Source: a virus. Taken from it: a stretch of 34,207 nt of DNA. The stretch covers positions 1-34,207 of the IMG/VR virus record IMGVR_UViG_3300025889_000466. The stretch is one strand, 5' to 3'. The notes under the pieces are model-generated. The model was not told where the DNA came from, searched no databases, and was given only the letters and a program-made list of their open reading frames with translations. A program made the position numbers and the translations under genes. Numbering within the stretch: position 1 is the stretch's first letter; the number at the start of each line of letters is the position of its first letter. Shown piece after piece: positions 7,272-15,601 of the stretch.

Positions 7272-9497
7272 ATGAGCTTACGATCCCCATCAGGGTTTAT
7301 CCGCCCTAACTACGACCCTCTTGAGGTTGCTGACGCACCTACGGCGGTTACTCCGACTGCGGGCAACACCTCCGCGTCTGTAGACTTCACCCCTCCCAGC
7401 AATGTTGGCGGCTCGGCTGTATCGGAATACTACGCAGTAGTAAATCCCGGCAATATTATTGTAACAAGTGTTACGCCTCCTATTGCGGTTACGGGGTTGA
7501 CGAACGGGGTTGAGTACACCACAAAGGTGTGGGCGAATAACAGCTACGGGCCTAGCCCGTACAGCGCAGAAAGCGCTGGGTTTATCCCCCAGTTATTCCC
7601 CTATGTGGAAGATGTCTTCAGTACCTACCTTTATACGGGTAATGGCTCTACGCAGACGATCACCAACGATATTGACCTAGCTGGTGAAGGTGGCATGGTT
7701 TGGGTTAAATGCCGAAGCGTTGGTTACAACAACAACCTCTGGGACACGGAAAGAGGCGCAACCAACTACTTAATTTCAAACCTGACTAATGCTCAAGCAT
7801 CTTCTGGCTCTGGAACGGGCGTTTCTGCATTTAATGCAGACGGGTTTACTTTAGGTAGCGGCGCAAACCTTTGGAATGGCAACGAAACCTACGTCTCATG
7901 GACATGGCGCAAGGCTCCAAAGTTCTTTGACGTTGTGACGTATACGGGGAATGGGGTTGCTGGTCGTACTGTTGCACACAACCTTGGTTCTGTGCCGGGA
8001 TGTATTATTGTTAAACGCACAGACACTACAGGGAATTGGGTGGTTTATCACCGAAGCCTAACATCTGCTGGGTATGCTTTATATTTAAATTCAAACCCTA
8101 GCGGAGAAATCTTATCTTCTAATTTTTGGAACAATACAGCACCTACTGATTCTGTTTTTTCAGTTGGAATCTCATCAAACGTAAATGCCTCTGGTGGTAC
8201 ATACGTTGCATACGTCTTTGCACACGATGCAGGGGGTTTTGGAAGTGACGGGCTACAAAATGTTATCAGTTGTGGTGGGTATACAGGTGACAGCACTACC
8301 AATGGAAGTAAAGTAATAAATCTAGGCTGGGAGCCTCAATTTGTACTTATCACAAAAAGAAACTCAAGTGGCGACTGGCTTCTTTATGACAATATGCGTG
8401 GTGTTGTTACTAATGGAATAGACACACAACTTGCGCCGAATAGTCCGTCCTCTGAGTCTTCTTTTGCAAGCAATAGCTACGATCTAATTGATTTTACAGC
8501 CAGCGGTTTTGCTGTTAAAGACTCTTTCGGCTCAGACATAAATCAACTAAATGACACCTACATCTACATAGCCATCCGCCGCCCAATGAAGACTCCAGAG
8601 TCAGGGACTGAGGTTTTTGCTATTGATAATATGACAAACGCTGCTACAGCGCCTCCCGGTTTAATATCTGGTTTTCCTGTAGATTTTGCAATTGAATACC
8701 AAAATGTGGTGTCAGGTTCTGCTGCAAACACAAGAACAACAACAAGACTTTTAGGTCAGACTCAGTTACAAACAAGTTCAACTGTCGCAGAGGCCGCAAA
8801 TACAGATCATAAAACAGATTATCAAAATGGGTTTTACGACTATACAGGCACAATATCAAATTTTTATGCTCACATGTTCCGCCGTGCCCCCGGCTTCTTT
8901 GATGTGGTGGCGTACACGGGTACGGGTTCTAACCAAAACGTAATCCATAGTTTGGGAGTAAAGCCTGACCTACTGATCGTAAAGGCTAGGACTCTTAGTG
9001 AAAGCTGGATTACTACAGCAAACGGGTTAGGCGTGGGATTTATTGTATTAAATAGTACTGATGTGTTCTCAAGCGCCATAACAAACAGACTGAATGAGAC
9101 AAACAATACCACAACAACTTTCTGGGTTGGGACTGACGGCTCTGTTAACTCCTCAGGTAATAGATTTATCGCTTATTTATTTGCAACCGTACCCGGTGTA
9201 AGTAAAGTTGGTACTTACACAGGTACAGGCGTCAATCCTCGGACTATTGATTGTGGCTTCTCGTCAGGTGCTCGTTTTATTCTAATTAAAAATCTAACTT
9301 CTACTGGAACCGGCTGGTACGTCTGGGATAGCGCACGAGGTATTAGTTCTGGCGACGACCCCTTCTTGACATTGAACTCCACATCGGGTCAAACTACTGG
9401 ACAAAACTGGGTTGACACAGCCTCAACTGGATTTCAAGTTACCGCCGTTCAAACCAACGCCTCAGGCTCCACTTATCTCTTTTTAGCGATTGCATAA
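7272..9497 (+). CDS. Large modular adhesin/tail fibre: FnIII plus repeated beta domains (741 aa)
   Basis: Residues about 22-113 form a fibronectin type III domain (ADAPTAVTP, then FTPPSNVGGSAVSEYYAVV, VTGLTNGVEYTTKVWANNSY). After it come about five copies of a beta-rich repeat recognisable by YTGNG or YTGTG followed by HNLG/HSLG and a hydrophobic IIVK-type strand: VVTYTGNGVAGRTVAHNLGS, VISCGGYTGDST, VVAYTGTGSNQNVIHSLGV, VGTYTGTGVNPRTIDCGFS. Each is rich in Trp and Asn. This is the build of receptor-binding fibres. The next gene, a fibre chaperone, supports it. Ligand unknown. Confidence 0.75.
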   Translation: MSLRSPSGFIRPNYDPLEVADAPTAVTPTAGNTSASVDFTPPSNVGGSAVSEYYAVVNPGNIIVTSVTPPIAVTGLTNGVEYTTKVWANNSYGPSPYSAESAGFIPQLFPYVEDVFSTYLYTGNGSTQTITNDIDLAGEGGMVWVKCRSVGYNNNLWDTERGATNYLISNLTNAQASSGSGTGVSAFNADGFTLGSGANLWNGNETYVSWTWRKAPKFFDVVTYTGNGVAGRTVAHNLGSVPGCIIVKRTDTTGNWVVYHRSLTSAGYALYLNSNPSGEILSSNFWNNTAPTDSVFSVGISSNVNASGGTYVAYVFAHDAGGFGSDGLQNVISCGGYTGDSTTNGSKVINLGWEPQFVLITKRNSSGDWLLYDNMRGVVTNGIDTQLAPNSPSSESSFASNSYDLIDFTASGFAVKDSFGSDINQLNDTYIYIAIRRPMKTPESGTEVFAIDNMTNAATAPPGLISGFPVDFAIEYQNVVSGSAANTRTTTRLLGQTQLQTSSTVAEAANTDHKTDYQNGFYDYTGTISNFYAHMFRRAPGFFDVVAYTGTGSNQNVIHSLGVKPDLLIVKARTLSESWITTANGLGVGFIVLNSTDVFSSAITNRLNETNNTTTTFWVGTDGSVNSSGNRFIAYLFATVPGVSKVGTYTGTGVNPRTIDCGFSSGARFILIKNLTSTGTGWYVWDSARGISSGDDPFLTLNSTSGQTTGQNWVDTASTGFQVTAVQTNASGSTYLFLAIA

Positions 9498-9507
9498 GGA
9501 AAACATC

Positions 9508-9975
9508 ATGGAAATTAGAGTACGAAGCACCGGCGCAGTCATGTATGAGTCCGAGTGGAAGGCATACATGAAGGAAACGACCGGCAAAAACTTTGGTCGC
9601 CTTGACGAAGCTACGTTGGACACCTACGGCTCGGATATTGTTTACGAGGGTCCACAGGCTACCGGCGGCACGGTTTATCAGTACAGCCAACGCGATGGCG
9701 TCCAAGAAATTGACGGTAAGTGGTACACCAAGTACATCCTCGGCCCTGTGTTTACGAGTGCTACGGCTGAAGCCGAATACAAAGCCCTTAGGGATGCTGA
9801 GCAAGCCACAAACGTACGCAGAGAGCGTGATGCAAAGTTAGCAGAAACTGACTGGACTCAATTGCCCGATGCCCCTGTTGGGTCAGTATCTTGGGCTGAC
9901 TACCGTCAAGCACTGCGCGATGTGCCTACACAAGACGGGTTCCCTTGGACAGTCATTTGGCCCGAGCAACCATAA
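9508..9975 (+). CDS. Tail fibre assembly chaperone-like protein (155 aa)
   Basis: ATG 9508 is chosen because AAGGA lies just upstream and the earlier in-frame TTG (9490) would overlap the fibre. The C-terminal 50 residues (RRERDAKLAETDWTQLPDAP, then WADYRQALRDVPTQDGFPW) match the phage tail assembly chaperone pattern (the family I know as Phage_tail_APC). The N-terminal part has beta strands (TGGTVYQYSQRDGVQEIDG). It follows the 741-residue fibre immediately, as such chaperones usually do, and could serve any of the three adhesins. It acts in the cytoplasm during assembly. Confidence 0.75.
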   Translation: MEIRVRSTGAVMYESEWKAYMKETTGKNFGRLDEATLDTYGSDIVYEGPQATGGTVYQYSQRDGVQEIDGKWYTKYILGPVFTSATAEAEYKALRDAEQATNVRRERDAKLAETDWTQLPDAPVGSVSWADYRQALRDVPTQDGFPWTVIWPEQP

Positions 9976-9987
9976 AAGGAGCGGCTG

Positions 9988-11196
9988 ATGCCAAGCTATT
10001 CAGGTGTATGGACCCTCCCTGCTCAGATGCAGGCCACTGCTGGACAAAATTGGCCTCAAGGCCCCGGAGCGCCTACTGGTATCATCGTAATAGCAGGTGA
10101 TACGGTAGCCACCGTATCGTTCACAGCGCCTACATTTACTGGCGTTCCGTCTGGCATCACAGGTTATCGTGTTACATCTAGCCCCGGGGGATTTAGTGCC
10201 ACTGGTGCTTCTTCCCCATTGACCGTTAACGGCTTAACCAATGGGACGTCTTATACGTTCGCAGTTCAGGCCACTAATTCGACTGGGTACGGCCTTGCTG
10301 GGACAAGCGGCAGCGCAACCCCCGGTGTTCCAACAGGGCTTTTTGCCGGGGGCTCAAATTCGGCTAGCTGGACTGTAATTGAGTCAGTTAACATTTCGAC
10401 TTTAGGCAATGGAACAGACTTTGGTGACACCTCGGCTAGGATTGAATACGCCTGTGGTCTTGCGTCGTCAACAAGAGGTTTATTTGCTGGGGGTGAATGG
10501 AACGGCACTAACGCAAATACAATAGAATACGTCACCATTGCGAGCGCCGGTAATTCGAGTGATTTTGGTGATCTGACAGCCGCTAGAGATTTTTCTGGTG
10601 GTTTTTCTAATCAAACCAGAGGTGTTGTTTGCGGCGGCGCACCGGGGCCGACCAGTACAACCCAATACGTAACAATTGCAACCACTGGTAACGCAATAGA
10701 CTTTGGGGTTTTAGTAGTGGCGGCACAAGATTTGGCTGGATGTTCAAGTCCGACAAGAGGCGTTGTTGCTGGTAGCGACTTCACAGGATCAGGCATTCAA
10801 AGTATTCAATACATCACGATTGCATCTACTGGGAATTCTACAAACTTTGGGAATTTAACAAACGGTAGAGAAAACATGTCGTCATGTTCTACATCTACCA
10901 GAGGAATTTTTGCTGGTGGTAGAGTCTCTGTAGAATCAAACATAATTGATTACATAACAATTGCTACGACGGGTAATGCCACAGATTTTGGGGATCTCAC
11001 ATCAGCAGCAGCTAGAGGAGCGGGGTGTTCAAATACTACTAGGGGAATTTTTATGCGCGGCTCCCCAGCAGTTAATACCATTGATTACATAACAATTGCC
11101 TCTACCGGCAACGCCGCTGATTTTGGTGATACAGCAGTTATACATGGTAGTGGCGCTGCCGGATTATCTAACACCAACGGGGGTGTCCAAATATGA
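9988..11196 (+). CDS. Adhesin with FnIII domain and kelch-like repeats (402 aa)
   Basis: AAAAGGAG precedes ATG 9988. A short N-terminal motif (SGVWTLPAQMQATAGQNWP) resembles one in the next gene. Residues about 27-110 form an FnIII domain (GVPSGITGYRVTSSPGGF, then LTVNGLTNGTSYTFAVQ). From about residue 112 come five to six repeats of about 45 residues with TRGLFAGG followed by IEYVTIASxGNxxDFGDLTxxR, the mark of a kelch-like beta propeller. Such propellers bind sugars or proteins, so this is a receptor-binding candidate. It overlaps the next gene in ATGA. Confidence 0.75.
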   Translation: MPSYSGVWTLPAQMQATAGQNWPQGPGAPTGIIVIAGDTVATVSFTAPTFTGVPSGITGYRVTSSPGGFSATGASSPLTVNGLTNGTSYTFAVQATNSTGYGLAGTSGSATPGVPTGLFAGGSNSASWTVIESVNISTLGNGTDFGDTSARIEYACGLASSTRGLFAGGEWNGTNANTIEYVTIASAGNSSDFGDLTAARDFSGGFSNQTRGVVCGGAPGPTSTTQYVTIATTGNAIDFGVLVVAAQDLAGCSSPTRGVVAGSDFTGSGIQSIQYITIASTGNSTNFGNLTNGRENMSSCSTSTRGIFAGGRVSVESNIIDYITIATTGNATDFGDLTSAAARGAGCSNTTRGIFMRGSPAVNTIDYITIASTGNAADFGDTAVIHGSGAAGLSNTNGGVQI

Positions 11197-12917
11197 GTAT
11201 CAAGCAATGGCCCGGTGGTGTAATCAGCGACAACCCCGTAGTACCAACAGGCCCGAATCTGGATGATACTGCTCCCGGTGTGTGGACGCTTGACCGCGTT
11301 GCTTATTGGCGTGCCCAAAATTTGTGGCCCACTGCTGGCTACATTAAAAATGCTTGGGATCTTGACTACATGCAGTTTTATACCCCGGCGGCTAATGCGT
11401 TTGATGTAACGACAGGGGCTACACCGTATGCGTTTGGGTCGAACTTAACTGATACCCCTTCAGGCAGCTTCTTTACTGAAGACGGTCTTACTCTTTTCTT
11501 GTCCTATAACGCAGATGATACTGTTAGGAAATACACGTTATCTAAGGCTTGGGACGTTACTACTTTATCGCAGGTTGCGTCTTTTTCTGTTCTTAACGAA
11601 ACAAACGCGCTTAACGGCCTATCCTTTAAGCCCGACGGCACCAAGATGTACATCATAAGTAATACTACCAATAATGTAGGTATTTATGAATACAACTTGT
11701 CTACGGCTTGGGATATTACAACGGCAGTAGTTGTTGTCTTTCGAACCGTTCAGCCTCAAGTATCAAACCCGAATTCTGTTAATTTTAAAACAGACGGGAC
11801 AAAAATGTTTGTCTCTAACACGGGGGTAGTATATGAGTACAACCTAAGCACAGCTTGGGATATTGATACCGCAACTTTTGGTCAATCTAAAACAACGACT
11901 ACCCTTACGTCACCGAGTGAAACACTTGCTCAATCCACTTGTTTTAGTCCAGATGGAACTAAATTATATTTAACAGGTTTAACCAATTACCGCATACACC
12001 AGCTTAGTTTGTCTCTTGCTTGGGATGTTAGCACTTTAGCTTTAGATGGTCTTTTTAACCCTAGTGATGCAAGTTCCGGTCCAGTAGGCGCTTTAGCGGT
12101 AAGTTCGGACGGGTTAAAGTTTTTCCGCTACAGAGGCACTGCTTTTGTACAGTACCCGCTATCGCCGACATTAAATGTTGTCTCCCAAGACGCTTCACCT
12201 ACGGGTTTGTTTTTTAAACCAGACGGAACTAAGTTGTATGTCGTTGGGTTAACAAACGATAATGTGTACGAGTACGACTTATCCACGGCTTGGAATGTAA
12301 GTACTGCTAGTTATGTACAAAGTTTTTCAGTAGCAACGTATGAAACAACTCCGAGAGACCTTTCTTTCAGTTCTGACGGAACCAGTATGTATGTCATCGG
12401 CACACTCGCCGATAATGTAACTCAATACAGTTTAAGCACAGCTTGGGACATTAGTACCGCATCTTACGTACAGCAGTTTTACGTCGGTTCTCAAGAACCA
12501 AACCCGTATGGTCTTGACTTTAGCCCAGACGGTACAAAAATGTTTATAGTCGGTGTTACAAACGATAACGTATACCGCTACAACTTGTCTACTCCTTGGG
12601 ACATCAGCACTGCGTCTTATGTGCAATATGTATCAGTATCAGGTCAAGATACAAACCCATTCGGACTTGCATTTGAAACAGATGGCACAAAAATGTACGT
12701 CCTTGGCGGCACTAACGACAAGATATATCAGTATGACTTGTCCACCGCTTGGGATCTGACGACGGCATCATACGTGACGTCCCAGCTCACATATACATGG
12801 AATTCAAGTTTAACGGGTAATCCATTCGGACTTTATTTTAGATCAGATGGAGGATTATTTTTTATCGTTGATTTAAGTTCCCGAACTGTGTTTTCGTACA
12901 ATTTCTCAAAAGCATAA
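11193..12917 (+). CDS. Adhesin with WD/YVTN-like beta-propeller (574 aa)
   Basis: Starts in an ATGA overlap. The N-terminus has APGVWTLDRVAYWRAQNLWP, like the preceding gene. From about residue 60 there are about nine repeats of about 45 residues built as PDGTKMYVVG..(N)DNVYEYDLSTAWD(I/V)STASYVQ. These are propeller blades of the YVTN or NHL type. One repeat near 12150-12200 is short: it lacks the AWD strand and reads SPTLNVVSQDASPTGLFFK. Virion adhesin is likely, sugar or protein binding inferred. Codon use is more A/T-rich than in the connector genes. Confidence 0.75.
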   Translation: MSIKQWPGGVISDNPVVPTGPNLDDTAPGVWTLDRVAYWRAQNLWPTAGYIKNAWDLDYMQFYTPAANAFDVTTGATPYAFGSNLTDTPSGSFFTEDGLTLFLSYNADDTVRKYTLSKAWDVTTLSQVASFSVLNETNALNGLSFKPDGTKMYIISNTTNNVGIYEYNLSTAWDITTAVVVVFRTVQPQVSNPNSVNFKTDGTKMFVSNTGVVYEYNLSTAWDIDTATFGQSKTTTTLTSPSETLAQSTCFSPDGTKLYLTGLTNYRIHQLSLSLAWDVSTLALDGLFNPSDASSGPVGALAVSSDGLKFFRYRGTAFVQYPLSPTLNVVSQDASPTGLFFKPDGTKLYVVGLTNDNVYEYDLSTAWNVSTASYVQSFSVATYETTPRDLSFSSDGTSMYVIGTLADNVTQYSLSTAWDISTASYVQQFYVGSQEPNPYGLDFSPDGTKMFIVGVTNDNVYRYNLSTPWDISTASYVQYVSVSGQDTNPFGLAFETDGTKMYVLGGTNDKIYQYDLSTAWDLTTASYVTSQLTYTWNSSLTGNPFGLYFRSDGGLFFIVDLSSRTVFSYNFSKA

Positions 12918-12919
12918 AA

Positions 12920-13732
12920 ATGGAATCTAAAGATCTGATTATAGGTAACATAAACACGGCTCTGGAGGTTAAAAAACCAGAGTACAACTTGATGTTGAAG
13001 AACATCCAAGACCGGATGCCCGCCGTCGTGCGTGATACCAGTAACTTCCATAAGTCACACAGCCAGTTTATGCAGGTTACTTTGGATGTGACGGCCATAA
13101 CACCGATTCGCTCCATCAAGCATACCTTAGCTGAGATCGATCATACCCGCTCTGCTTTACAAGAAGCCTATATTAAGTTGCGTAAGAAGCAAAACGAACT
13201 CAAGAAAAAAGAGCGTGAGCTAGAGTCATGCACGGATGACCTTGACCGTGAACTGCTTGAGATTGAGATTCTGGAACTAAACAGCCACATTGAGGGCACT
13301 CAGAACCATGTTAACGGTGCTTTGCGTAAAATGAATTTTATGGTCAACCAGCACGCACAATTGCTGGAGAAGGTCGGCAAAGACCAGATCACTGAGGAAG
13401 ACTACGAAAAAGAAGAAGCCCGCTACCACATCATGACCTGTATGAAGCAGGCGCTAAATGCCGCACGCTCACGCAATGGCATGATTGATGAGGGCAACCT
13501 GATCTATTTGTTTGACCTTGGCATCAACGCGGCTCAGGCGCAGGCTGAAGTGTTTGCTTACCTCAACATGGAAAACCAAATGATTTCCGAGGGCAGCGCC
13601 CCCACACACGAGATGACGGTGCGCTGGCTTGAGGCTTGTGCAGAGAAGTGGGAAAAAGACCCTGAGGTCTTTGCGGCACGCCGTGGCTTCTCCGTTTTTG
13701 ACGAGACCAGCCTGACAAACCGTTTAGAGTAA
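12920..13732 (+). CDS. Coiled-coil protein of unknown function (270 aa)
   Basis: ATG 12920 has no clear ribosome site; the upstream stop is 3 bases away, so coupling is likely. Residues about 75-125 are strongly charged and heptad-like (LRKKQNELKKKERELESCTD, then DRELLEIEILELNSHIEG), giving a coiled coil. The C-terminal part is helical (LFDLGINAAQAQAEVFAYLN, then MTVRWLEACAEKWEKDPEVF). There are no membrane segments. I do not recognise the family. It stands between the adhesins and the lysis cassette and ends 13 bases before the next gene. A structural or assembly role is as likely as a lysis role. Confidence 0.65.
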   Translation: MESKDLIIGNINTALEVKKPEYNLMLKNIQDRMPAVVRDTSNFHKSHSQFMQVTLDVTAITPIRSIKHTLAEIDHTRSALQEAYIKLRKKQNELKKKERELESCTDDLDRELLEIEILELNSHIEGTQNHVNGALRKMNFMVNQHAQLLEKVGKDQITEEDYEKEEARYHIMTCMKQALNAARSRNGMIDEGNLIYLFDLGINAAQAQAEVFAYLNMENQMISEGSAPTHEMTVRWLEACAEKWEKDPEVFAARRGFSVFDETSLTNRLE

Positions 13733-13745
13733 AGGGGGTTGTTTG

Positions 13746-14225
13746 GTGGACCCAATCAGCATCTTTATGGCAGCTACGGCTGCTTTTAACACCGTTAAGA
13801 AACTTGTAGAAGCTGGTCGGGAAGTTGAAGACGTACTGGGACAAATCGGTGCGTGGATGGGTAAGGCAAGTGAGCTTGCCGAACTCGACAACAAAAAACC
13901 CAGCATCTTCAAGCGTATTGGTGGCGGTAAGTCTGTTGAGCAAGAGGCAATGGAGCAGCTCCAGCGCCGAGAAGCCATCCGTAAGCAGCACCTAGAGTTA
14001 ATGAGTATGGTCAAGCTGGCCTACGGACCGCAGGCGTTTGAAGACCTGATGCACATGCAACGCCAGATCAAGCTCAAACGCGAACGCGAACGTATATTCC
14101 AAGCGCAGCGCCGCCGTGATGTAATTGGCTACATCTTTGTGGCTATCGTTTTTGCTCTCGCTGGCTGGGTTATCTGGCTTATGATCTCTACCGCCCTTGA
14201 GTGGAAGATAAACGGAGGACGCTGA
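13746..14225 (+). CDS. One-TM helical protein in lysis region (159 aa)
   Basis: GTG 13746 (MDPISIF) is preferred to TTG 13743 because AAAGGGGG lies about 8 bases upstream. The N-terminal helix (FMAATAAFNTVKKLVEAGRE, then VLGQIGAWMGKASELAEL) is amphipathic. The centre is a very basic coiled coil (MHMQRQIKLKRERERIFQAQ) and a single membrane segment lies at residues about 126-148 (VIGYIFVAIVFALAGWVIWL). I recall a similar small phage family but no function. Topology and position suggest a role in membrane lysis or holin control. It overlaps the next start in TGATG-type fashion. Confidence 0.65.
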   Translation: MDPISIFMAATAAFNTVKKLVEAGREVEDVLGQIGAWMGKASELAELDNKKPSIFKRIGGGKSVEQEAMEQLQRREAIRKQHLELMSMVKLAYGPQAFEDLMHMQRQIKLKRERERIFQAQRRRDVIGYIFVAIVFALAGWVIWLMISTALEWKINGGR

Positions 14226-14539
14226 TGACAGACGAATTTAAAAAGGCTGACATTAACGGTGATGGTGTATTGACACCTGACGAGTTTCAACTGGAGCTGA
14301 AGAGAAAGCGTTTAGAAATTGAAGACGCCGATGCTCAACGGGATCAGCAACGTAAGATGGTGTGGTGGGTGCTGGCAGGCATGCTTGGCTACCCTTTGTT
14401 TGTTATCGGCGCTAGTGTTCTTGGTTTAGACAAAGCTACAGACATTTTGGGGTCTATGGCAACCATCTACTTTCCTAGCACTAGCTTAATTTTGGCCAGC
14501 TTCTTTGGGGCTGCTGCTTACCAAGCGACGAAGAAATAA
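14225..14539 (+). CDS. EF-hand membrane protein, holin-like (104 aa)
   Basis: ATG 14225 overlaps the upstream stop, with GGAGGA at 14214-14219. A complete 12-residue EF-hand loop is present at residues 9-20 (DINGDGVLTPDE: D9, N11, D13, G14, E20). A charged helix follows (LKRKRLEIEDADAQRDQQRK), then two membrane segments (WWVLAGMLGYPLFVIGASVL and TSLILASFFGAAAYQ). The fold suggests a calcium-binding head on a two-TM anchor. Size and position in front of the 3-TM holin make an accessory holin or antiholin plausible. Calcium binding is by motif only. An EF-hand-like loop with a structural role is the alternative. Confidence 0.7.
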   Translation: MTDEFKKADINGDGVLTPDEFQLELKRKRLEIEDADAQRDQQRKMVWWVLAGMLGYPLFVIGASVLGLDKATDILGSMATIYFPSTSLILASFFGAAAYQATKK

Positions 14540-14542
14540 TAT

Positions 14543-14938
14543 ATGTTACAAGCACTTATTGGCCCTGTAACTGGGTTACTAGACAAGTTCATCGAGGACA
14601 AGGATCAAAAAAATGCGCTTGCACACGAAATCGCAACCATGTCTGAGCGTCACGCGCAAGAGCTTGCAATGGCTCAAATTGAAGTCAACAAGGCAGAAGC
14701 TGCTTCAAGCTCTGTTTTTAAAGGCGGATGGCGACCTTTCATTGGCTGGGTTTGTGGTTTTGCTTTTGCTTATCACTTTATTCTTCAGCCCATTCTTCTT
14801 TTCGGGACAGCTCTTGCCGGAGTATCTCTTCCACCTCTTCCTGAGTTTGATATGAGCCAGATGATGCCCGTGCTGCTGGGCATGCTGGGCTTGGGCGGTC
14901 TGCGTACCTATGAGAAGAAAACCGGGGTAGCCAAATAA
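14543..14938 (+). CDS. Holin, 3-TM family (131 aa)
   Basis: ATG 14543 is followed by a soluble helical N-terminus (residues 1-60: LLDKFIEDKDQKNALAHEIA, then RHAQELAMAQIEVNKAEA). Then come GWRPFIGWVCGFAFAYHFIL at about 62-83, QPILLFGTALAGVSLPPLP, and a C-terminal segment MPVLLGMLGLGGLRTYEKK. This is the pattern of the three-TM holin group known from gene-transfer agents and many phages (Phage_holin_3TM-like). It would form the membrane lesions that let the M15 endolysin reach the cell wall. It ends overlapping the next ATG (TAATG). Confidence 0.8.
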   Translation: MLQALIGPVTGLLDKFIEDKDQKNALAHEIATMSERHAQELAMAQIEVNKAEAASSSVFKGGWRPFIGWVCGFAFAYHFILQPILLFGTALAGVSLPPLPEFDMSQMMPVLLGMLGLGGLRTYEKKTGVAK

Positions 14939-15213
14939 TGTTGTGGATACCGGTCGCCTTCGTATGTATGGTGAACGGTGACTGCACTTTTCACTATTCT
15001 TTTGTCGAGCGGTATTTGTATGAGTGTGAAACGGCTAATCGCCGCGCAACGCAAAAGATGCAAGAAGACCCGGGTGTACGGGCCTACGATGTAACCTGTA
15101 TTCAGGTCTTGTTAAAGGAAACAGGAAATGCAACTAACAGCCAACTTCAGCCTAGCGGAAATGACCAAGAGCGATACAGCCTTACGCCTCGATATGGACA
15201 ATACGCCCGGTGA
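14938..15213 (+). CDS. Small Cys-containing protein in lysis cassette (91 aa)
   Basis: It begins in a TAATG overlap with the holin. The first 16 residues are hydrophobic (MLWIPVAFVCMVNGDC), like a signal peptide or short anchor. Four cysteines (C10, C16, C30, C54) suggest a disulphide-bonded periplasmic protein. The last 28 codons (from 15128) overlap the endolysin gene in another frame and read as polar, low-constraint sequence. No lipobox is seen. I do not recognise the family. A small periplasmic lysis accessory protein is the best guess. Confidence 0.55.
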   Translation: MLWIPVAFVCMVNGDCTFHYSFVERYLYECETANRRATQKMQEDPGVRAYDVTCIQVLLKETGNATNSQLQPSGNDQERYSLTPRYGQYAR

Positions 15214-15592
15214 AGAAGAGATTGCCAACATGACCGCCCTGTGCGAAAATGTGCTCCAACGAGTGCGCGACCATTATGGGATGGGAGTCAAGGTCAATTC
15301 AGGCTTCCGCCACCCCGATGTAAACGCTAAAGTTGGTGGATCGAAGACCTCGGATCACTGCAAGGGTATGGCTGCGGACATCGAAATCCCCGGTATTGCC
15401 AACGCAGACTTAGCGCAATGGATTGTGGACAACATGAATTTTCGTCAAGTTATCCTCGAGTTCTACACTCCCGGCATCCCGGATTCTGGCTGGGTGCATG
15501 TGAGCTACAACCCTGCTGACAACAAGAAGCAGGTGCTAACCGCTACCAAAAAAGACGGGAAAACTGTATATTTACCCGGACTTGTTGCATAA
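15128..15592 (+). CDS. Endolysin-like peptidase M15A, zinc D-Ala-D-Ala-type (154 aa)
   Basis: AAAGGAAACAGGAA at 15115-15126 precedes ATG 15128, 86 bases inside the preceding gene. The core motifs of the M15A peptidase family are present: SGFRHPDVNAKVGG at about 58-71, S75-x-H77-x2-G80-x-A82-x-D84 and the WVH motif with H124. The predicted zinc ligands are H77, D84 and H124. Length fits single-domain phage M15 endolysins, which cut the peptide part of peptidoglycan. There is no signal peptide, so export would depend on the holin two genes upstream. Virion-associated cell-wall entry peptidase is a less likely alternative. Confidence 0.85.
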   Translation: MQLTANFSLAEMTKSDTALRLDMDNTPGEEEIANMTALCENVLQRVRDHYGMGVKVNSGFRHPDVNAKVGGSKTSDHCKGMAADIEIPGIANADLAQWIVDNMNFRQVILEFYTPGIPDSGWVHVSYNPADNKKQVLTATKKDGKTVYLPGLVA

Positions 15593-15601
15593 GAGCACGC
15601 C

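Noticed and set aside
7272-12917. A tail tape-measure protein among the large genes
   Set aside because: The large products here are beta-rich repeats, not long helical coiled coils. The helical large proteins lie after 18670 and fit internal virion proteins better.
14938-15213. 91-residue protein as a spanin lipoprotein
   Set aside because: No lipobox: the residues before C10 (AFV) do not fit and there is no Pro-rich outer-membrane linker.
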